DNA from: Methylovulum sp.
Lineage (GTDB): Bacteria; Pseudomonadota; Gammaproteobacteria; Methylococcales; Methylomonadaceae
DNA length: 9,670 bases
Reading direction: 5' to 3'
NCBI GenBank assembly: GCA_016919605.1
Contig: JACXTQ010000106.1
Span: 1-9,670, forward strand
Part shown: positions 5,831 through 9,670 of the stretch, piece after piece
How positions within the stretch are numbered: position 1 is the stretch's first letter
Layout: every line of letters begins with the position of its first letter
Position numbers and translations under genes: made by a program
The notes under the pieces: model-generated
The model's database searches: none
The model's input: the letters and a program-made list of their open reading frames with translations, nothing else
Told to the model about the DNA's origin: nothing

Positions 5831-7396
5831 ATGAAAAAACCGCATTTTATCACTGCAACCCACTACTTCGGACGCTGTTCCATGGGCAATTTTTGGAATA
5901 CGTTTGAGCGTGGGCGGGTACGCCACGATTTTGAACAAATCCGTGCCGACGGCTTTAACACCATTATCCTGATTGTGCCGTGGGCGCATTTTCAACCAGA
6001 CACCCAACCGATCCGATACGATCAGGCCGTCTTGGACAGGTTGGCCTATTTGCTGGAATCGGCGCGGGCCACGGACTTGCGTATCATGTTGCGCTTAGGC
6101 TACCTCTGGGAAAACGCCCCTGTTGATTGCACCACCTACCGCCGCTACCAACAGCTTTTCACCGAACCGCACATGCTACCGGCTTGGCAGGATTATCTTG
6201 CCACCTTAGAAAGCGTAGTCGGCTTAGACACAGATGATTGCAATTTTTTCCTTAGTTGGGAAGACACTTATTGGCCAGTATTGCGCCATCCTGAAAATCA
6301 GCAACAGGAAGGGCGAATCAATTTTGCCAACACGATTGGCTTTACCGATTACCTGAAAAAACGCTTTTCCTTGGCGTTACTTCGGAAGATATATGAAATT
6401 GACACGGAATCTTACGCCCAAGTACCCGCCCCTACCCCTAGAGACAAGTTGTTTGCCGAATTTATATTGTTTTTTGATAGGGAATATATCGAACCGTGGC
6501 TACTCGCCAGTAAAAACGTGTTGGCTCATGATATTTGGTATGAACACCGTATTGATCCTGATGTATTTTACGGGGATGGTTGGCAAAACTCAGTGGAACA
6601 TAGCTCCTATAAAACGGGCATCAGCTGTGATGTCATTTACTACCATCCCAAAATCGGAGTTAGTGGCGCGAAACCCTTAAATGCCGCACAGGCGATCAAA
6701 CATGTCCATCGGGTACTGAACGGCTTCCGGCCATTTAATATCCACAAAAAACCAATTTTTTTAGATCAATTCAACTTCAAGATCAATAATCCAAAACACC
6801 CTAGTTTTGCACGGCTAGCCGATGAACATATTCCAGAATTTTTAGCAGGGTTAGTGCCTGTTTTTAAAAACAACCTGATAGGTTATGGGGTCTGGGGGTA
6901 TCGTGATTGGCGTGATGACAAGGTGTTTAATGGCGCCTTTGAATTGGGATTGCAAGGCTGGGAAGGCGAACAGGTGGTGTTACATCAGCACTCGGAAGGC
7001 AATAGCGTCACCTTAGTGAGGGGGAGCAGGCTTAGCCAAACAAACTTGCCAACCATGCCATACCTTTATATCGAATGTTTGCCGCTACCTGGCGAAGCAC
7101 TCATCACCGTCTGCAATAACCTACAAACGCAAGAGTGGACAATCCCTGCCCACACTTCGGCTCTAATCATCGACCTGACTCAGGGCGAAGGTAGAAATCC
7201 CCTGCATATCGGTTGTTTAAGCGGTACGGTACACATCAATAAGGTGGCGTATTATTCGCATATTTATACCAACGGCATGAGAGATATTGACGGCAAGGCC
7301 AGCCCCACCCTCAATGCCATTGTCGATTTTAACCGTAAGCTCGGCAACCACGCCACACGTCTTATCAAAAAGCCTCATAACGTGATAACCGTATGA
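5831..7396 (+). CDS. Clan GH-A glycoside hydrolase-like protein with C-terminal carbohydrate-binding-like domain
   Basis: I cannot assign this 521-residue protein to a named family, but its fold can be read. Barrel-like segments appear in GH-A order: GFNTIILIVPWAHFQP (41-56, strand 1), LRIMLRLGYLWE (83-94, strand 3), CNFFLSWEDTYW (137-148, strand 4, with Glu144 at the acid/base position), CDVIYYHPK (266-274, strand 6), KPIFLDQFNF (307-316, strand 7), and GYGVWGYRDW (351-360, strand 8). Strand 7 normally ends in the nucleophile Glu (as in FITEFG). Here the aligned residue is Gln313, preceded by Asp312. A beta-sandwich begins with FNGAFELGLQGWEG (366-379), the usual opening of CBM4/9-like modules. 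There is no signal peptide, so it should be cytoplasmic. The ATG at 5831 has only an A-rich upstream region. It follows the sulfotransferases on the same strand after 285 nt, so is probably transcribed separately. It may be an inactive, lectin-like or unusual hydrolase. Confidence 0.7.
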   Translation: MKKPHFITATHYFGRCSMGNFWNTFERGRVRHDFEQIRADGFNTIILIVPWAHFQPDTQPIRYDQAVLDRLAYLLESARATDLRIMLRLGYLWENAPVDCTTYRRYQQLFTEPHMLPAWQDYLATLESVVGLDTDDCNFFLSWEDTYWPVLRHPENQQQEGRINFANTIGFTDYLKKRFSLALLRKIYEIDTESYAQVPAPTPRDKLFAEFILFFDREYIEPWLLASKNVLAHDIWYEHRIDPDVFYGDGWQNSVEHSSYKTGISCDVIYYHPKIGVSGAKPLNAAQAIKHVHRVLNGFRPFNIHKKPIFLDQFNFKINNPKHPSFARLADEHIPEFLAGLVPVFKNNLIGYGVWGYRDWRDDKVFNGAFELGLQGWEGEQVVLHQHSEGNSVTLVRGSRLSQTNLPTMPYLYIECLPLPGEALITVCNNLQTQEWTIPAHTSALIIDLTQGEGRNPLHIGCLSGTVHINKVAYYSHIYTNGMRDIDGKASPTLNAIVDFNRKLGNHATRLIKKPHNVITV

Positions 7397-7423
7397 TAAC
7401 GTCCCGCTAATGGGAAGGCACGT

Positions 7424-8509
7424 TTACAGGCTATCCAAAATCGCCCGTTTAACCGCATCCAAACTAGCATCTATAGTGACGGGCTGAGTATTGGCGCATT
7501 GTTGCATGGCGATTTCCGGGTCTTTAATGCCGTTACCGGTCAAGGTGCAGACGATGCGGCTACCTTCGGGTATTTTGCCGATGCTGATGTCATGCAGTGC
7601 ACCCGCCAAGGATGTGGCTGAGGCTGGCTCACAGAACACCCCTTCAAATTGTGAGAGCATTTTTTGCGCGGCGAGGATTTGCTCGTCAGTAAATTTATCA
7701 AACCAACCGCCGGATTCTTTTTGGACATTCCAGGCCAAATTCCATGATTGCGGATTACCGATACGGATGGCGGTCGCCAAGGTTTCGGGGTTTTCTATTG
7801 GATGACCGGCGACAAAGGGTGCCGCCCCAGCCGCTTGATAACCGCACATAACGGGCAAATTGCGGGTCACGGCGGCATGGCTTGCTGAATAACGGGCATA
7901 TTCGGTATAGCCTTTCCAATAGGCGGTGATATTGCCGGCATTACCCACTGGCAAACAATGGTAATCAGGTGCAAAACCCAACTCGTCAACGATTTCAAAA
8001 GCGGCGGTTTTTTGGCCTTCGATACGGAACGGGTTGATAGAGTTGACTATCGTCACCGGTGCCAGCTCGGCGACTTCTTTAACCAGCGCCATGCCTTTGT
8101 CAAAATTGCCGTTAATTTGGATGATCTTGGCATCGTACATCAAGGTTTGCGCCAATTTACCCAAAGCGATTTTACCTTCTGGGATCAAAACAAAAGCCTT
8201 AATTCCCGCCCGTACCGCATAAGCCGCCGCCGATGCCGAAGTGTTGCCGGTTGATGCGCAGATAATGGCTTGGCTACCAGCTTCGACCGCTTTAGTCACC
8301 GCCATAGTCATACCCCGATCCTTAAAAGAACCGGTAGGGTTTAAGCCTTCAAACTTGACATAAATATCGACATCCTTACCAATCAGGCGCGGGATGTTTT
8401 GTAATTGGATCAGCGGCGTATTACCTTCGCCAAGACTAATCAGGCGAGTGTTGGCACTGACCGGCAAGCGGTCACGGTAGCGTTCAATTAAGCCGGTGTA
8501 GCGGGTCAT
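7424..8509 (-). CDS. thrC: Threonine synthase
   Basis: This PLP enzyme converts O-phosphohomoserine and water to threonine and phosphate, the last step of threonine synthesis. At 361 residues it is of the short type found in Bacillus and many proteobacteria, unlike the longer E. coli form. The Schiff-base lysine is Lys63 in LNPTGSFKDRGM (56-67). ASTGNTSASAAAYA (85-98) follows. The glycine-rich loop that binds the PLP phosphate is PVGNAGN (187-193), and the C-terminal TLTGNGIKDP (322-331) is typical. The start at 8509 is supported by AGGA 6 nt upstream. It lies 72 nt after hom on the same strand and converges with the GH-like gene, with only 27 nt between stops and no clear terminator there. 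Confidence 0.95.
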   Translation of the reverse strand: MTRYTGLIERYRDRLPVSANTRLISLGEGNTPLIQLQNIPRLIGKDVDIYVKFEGLNPTGSFKDRGMTMAVTKAVEAGSQAIICASTGNTSASAAAYAVRAGIKAFVLIPEGKIALGKLAQTLMYDAKIIQINGNFDKGMALVKEVAELAPVTIVNSINPFRIEGQKTAAFEIVDELGFAPDYHCLPVGNAGNITAYWKGYTEYARYSASHAAVTRNLPVMCGYQAAGAAPFVAGHPIENPETLATAIRIGNPQSWNLAWNVQKESGGWFDKFTDEQILAAQKMLSQFEGVFCEPASATSLAGALHDISIGKIPEGSRIVCTLTGNGIKDPEIAMQQCANTQPVTIDASLDAVKRAILDSL

Positions 8510-8515
8510 GTGGGT

Positions 8516-8519
8516 TCCT
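8516..8519 (-). promoter_or_regulatory. Ribosome binding site of thrC
   Basis: On the minus strand AGGA ends 6 nt before the ATG at 8509, a normal Shine-Dalgarno distance, and it fixes the thrC start. Confidence 0.65.
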
Positions 8520-8581
8520 ATGAGGTTTTTATCAGTAAATAGTAATGTGCAGCTAATGGTTATAGCGTGTTACGGGCGACC

Positions 8582-9670
8582 CTAGCCTAGGGTTTCCATA
8601 CGGATACGGTTAACTTTGCCGCTCACTGTCGGCAATGCTTCTATAGCGCTAATGGCGGCGTTCATTTCTTGCTCCAAGGTGATTTGTGTCAACATAATAA
8701 TTGGCACGGCAGTTTCGCCTTTGGACGGCTCTTTTTGGATAATGGCTTCAATGCTGATATTGTGGTCGGCCAGGATTTTGGTGACATCCGCCATGACCCC
8801 AGGCTTGTCTTCAGCATTAAGGCGCAAATAATACGAGGTTTGGATGTGGTCGGCGGACAGCACCGGAATATCGGCCAAGGCATCGGCACGGAAAGCCAGA
8901 TGTGGCACACGGTTTTCAGGGTCGGAGGTCAACGCCCTAGCCACGTCAATGACATCGGCAACCACAGATGAGCCCGTCGGTTCCGCGCCCGCGCCCGCGC
9001 CGTAATACAAGGTCGCGCCCACGGCATCGCCCTTCACCAATACCGCGTTCATCACGCCATTGACATTAGCGATCAGCCTACGCTCAGGGATTAAGGTCGG
9101 ATGTACGCGCAATTCAATGCCTTCAGGAGTTTTTCTGGCGATACCCAAGTGCTTGATACGATAGCCCAGTTGCTCGGCATATTCGACATCGACACGGGTA
9201 ATTTGCGTAATGCCTTCGGTGTAAACTTTGTCAAACTGCAAAGGAATACCAAAAGCAATCGAGGCCAAGATAGTCAATTTATGCCCGGCATCAATGCCTT
9301 CCACATCAAAAGTAGGGTCAGCTTCGGCATAACCTAAGGCTTGCGCTTCCGCCAGGACATCGTCAAAATCGCGGCCTTTGTCACGCATTTCGGTCAGGAT
9401 AAAATTGCCGGTGCCATTGATGATGCCCGCCAACCATTGGATTTGGTTGCCGCTTAAACCTTCGCGGATGGCTTTGATAATCGGGATGCCGCCCGCCACT
9501 GCCGCCTCAAACGCCACAATCACGCCCTGTTCGCTAGCTTTGGCGAAAATTTCGTTGCCGTGGGTGGCAATCAGCGATTTGTTGGCGGTGACAATATGCT
9601 TACCGTTGGCGATGGCGGTCAAGATCATGTCCTTAACCGCACCTGCCCCGCCGATGGTTTCAACAATAAT
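8582..9670 (-). CDS. hom: Homoserine dehydrogenase with C-terminal ACT domain, N-terminus outside the window
   Basis: The enzyme reduces aspartate semialdehyde to homoserine with NAD(P)H, at the branch to threonine and methionine. The frame stays open to the window edge through IIVETIGGAG, so the ATG at 9628 is internal. About 362 residues are visible, and about 70-80 with the Rossmann GxGxxG are missing. Numbering from that internal Met: NGKHIVTANK (8-17), AAVAGGIPI (42-50), GIINGTGNFIL (68-78), the catalytic-site segment DVEGIDAGHKL (108-118, with Asp113 and Lys117), and GAGAGAEPTGSSVVADVID (210-228). An ACT domain from about 264 to 345 begins TSYYLRLNAEDKPGVMADV. It implies feedback control, probably by threonine. 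It is a single-function enzyme, not fused to aspartokinase. thrC follows 72 nt downstream, so the two are probably one operon. Confidence 0.95.
   Translation of the reverse strand: MIVETIGGAGAVKDMILTAIANGKHIVTANKSLIATHGNEIFAKASEQGVIVAFEAAVAGGIPIIKAIREGLSGNQIQWLAGIINGTGNFILTEMRDKGRDFDDVLAEAQALGYAEADPTFDVEGIDAGHKLTILASIAFGIPLQFDKVYTEGITQITRVDVEYAEQLGYRIKHLGIARKTPEGIELRVHPTLIPERRLIANVNGVMNAVLVKGDAVGATLYYGAGAGAEPTGSSVVADVIDVARALTSDPENRVPHLAFRADALADIPVLSADHIQTSYYLRLNAEDKPGVMADVTKILADHNISIEAIIQKEPSKGETAVPIIMLTQITLEQEMNAAISAIEALPTVSGKVNRIRMETLG

Noticed and set aside
7397..7423. TCCC-GCTAAT-GGGA as a bidirectional terminator between the GH-like gene and thrC
   Set aside because: A 4-bp stem is too weak and there is no T-run on either side.

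Overview
The window looks like chromosomal DNA of a gammaproteobacterium of moderate G+C content. The housekeeping proteins (a dihydrolipoamide dehydrogenase, a GlgX-type debranching enzyme, and an adjacent homoserine dehydrogenase and threonine synthase pair) have a proteobacterial character. A methanotroph of the Methylococcales is my best guess, but it rests on general resemblance and not on a diagnostic gene.

Left part (1-3690). The 3' end of a dihydrolipoamide dehydrogenase gene is followed, 5 nt after its stop, by a gene for a suicidal O6-alkylguanine-DNA alkyltransferase. The alkyltransferase gene meets the opposing glgX (glycogen debranching enzyme) tail to tail, and their stop codons share the palindrome TTAA.

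Middle part (3691-7423). This is an accessory segment on the + strand, framed by minus-strand housekeeping genes. A 383-base, A+T-rich intergenic stretch holds several inverted repeats and a candidate structured leader. Two small PAPS-dependent sulfotransferases of different families follow, 53 nt apart. After another A+T-rich spacer, with a possible gene remnant and two good inverted repeats, comes a 521-residue protein. It looks like a clan GH-A glycoside hydrolase barrel followed by a carbohydrate-binding-like beta domain. It has no signal peptide, and the position where the family carries its nucleophile glutamate reads Gln. The three genes could form a small glycan-sulfation or glycan-modification module. 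This is inference: no glycosyltransferase, PAPS-synthesis or transport gene lies in the window.

Right part (7424-9670). The minus strand carries hom (homoserine dehydrogenase with a C-terminal ACT domain, cut by the window end) and then thrC (threonine synthase), 72 nt apart. Together they supply the first and last steps from aspartate semialdehyde to threonine. The middle enzyme, homoserine kinase, is not between them.

I see no tRNA, rRNA, CRISPR array, transposase or complete insertion sequence.
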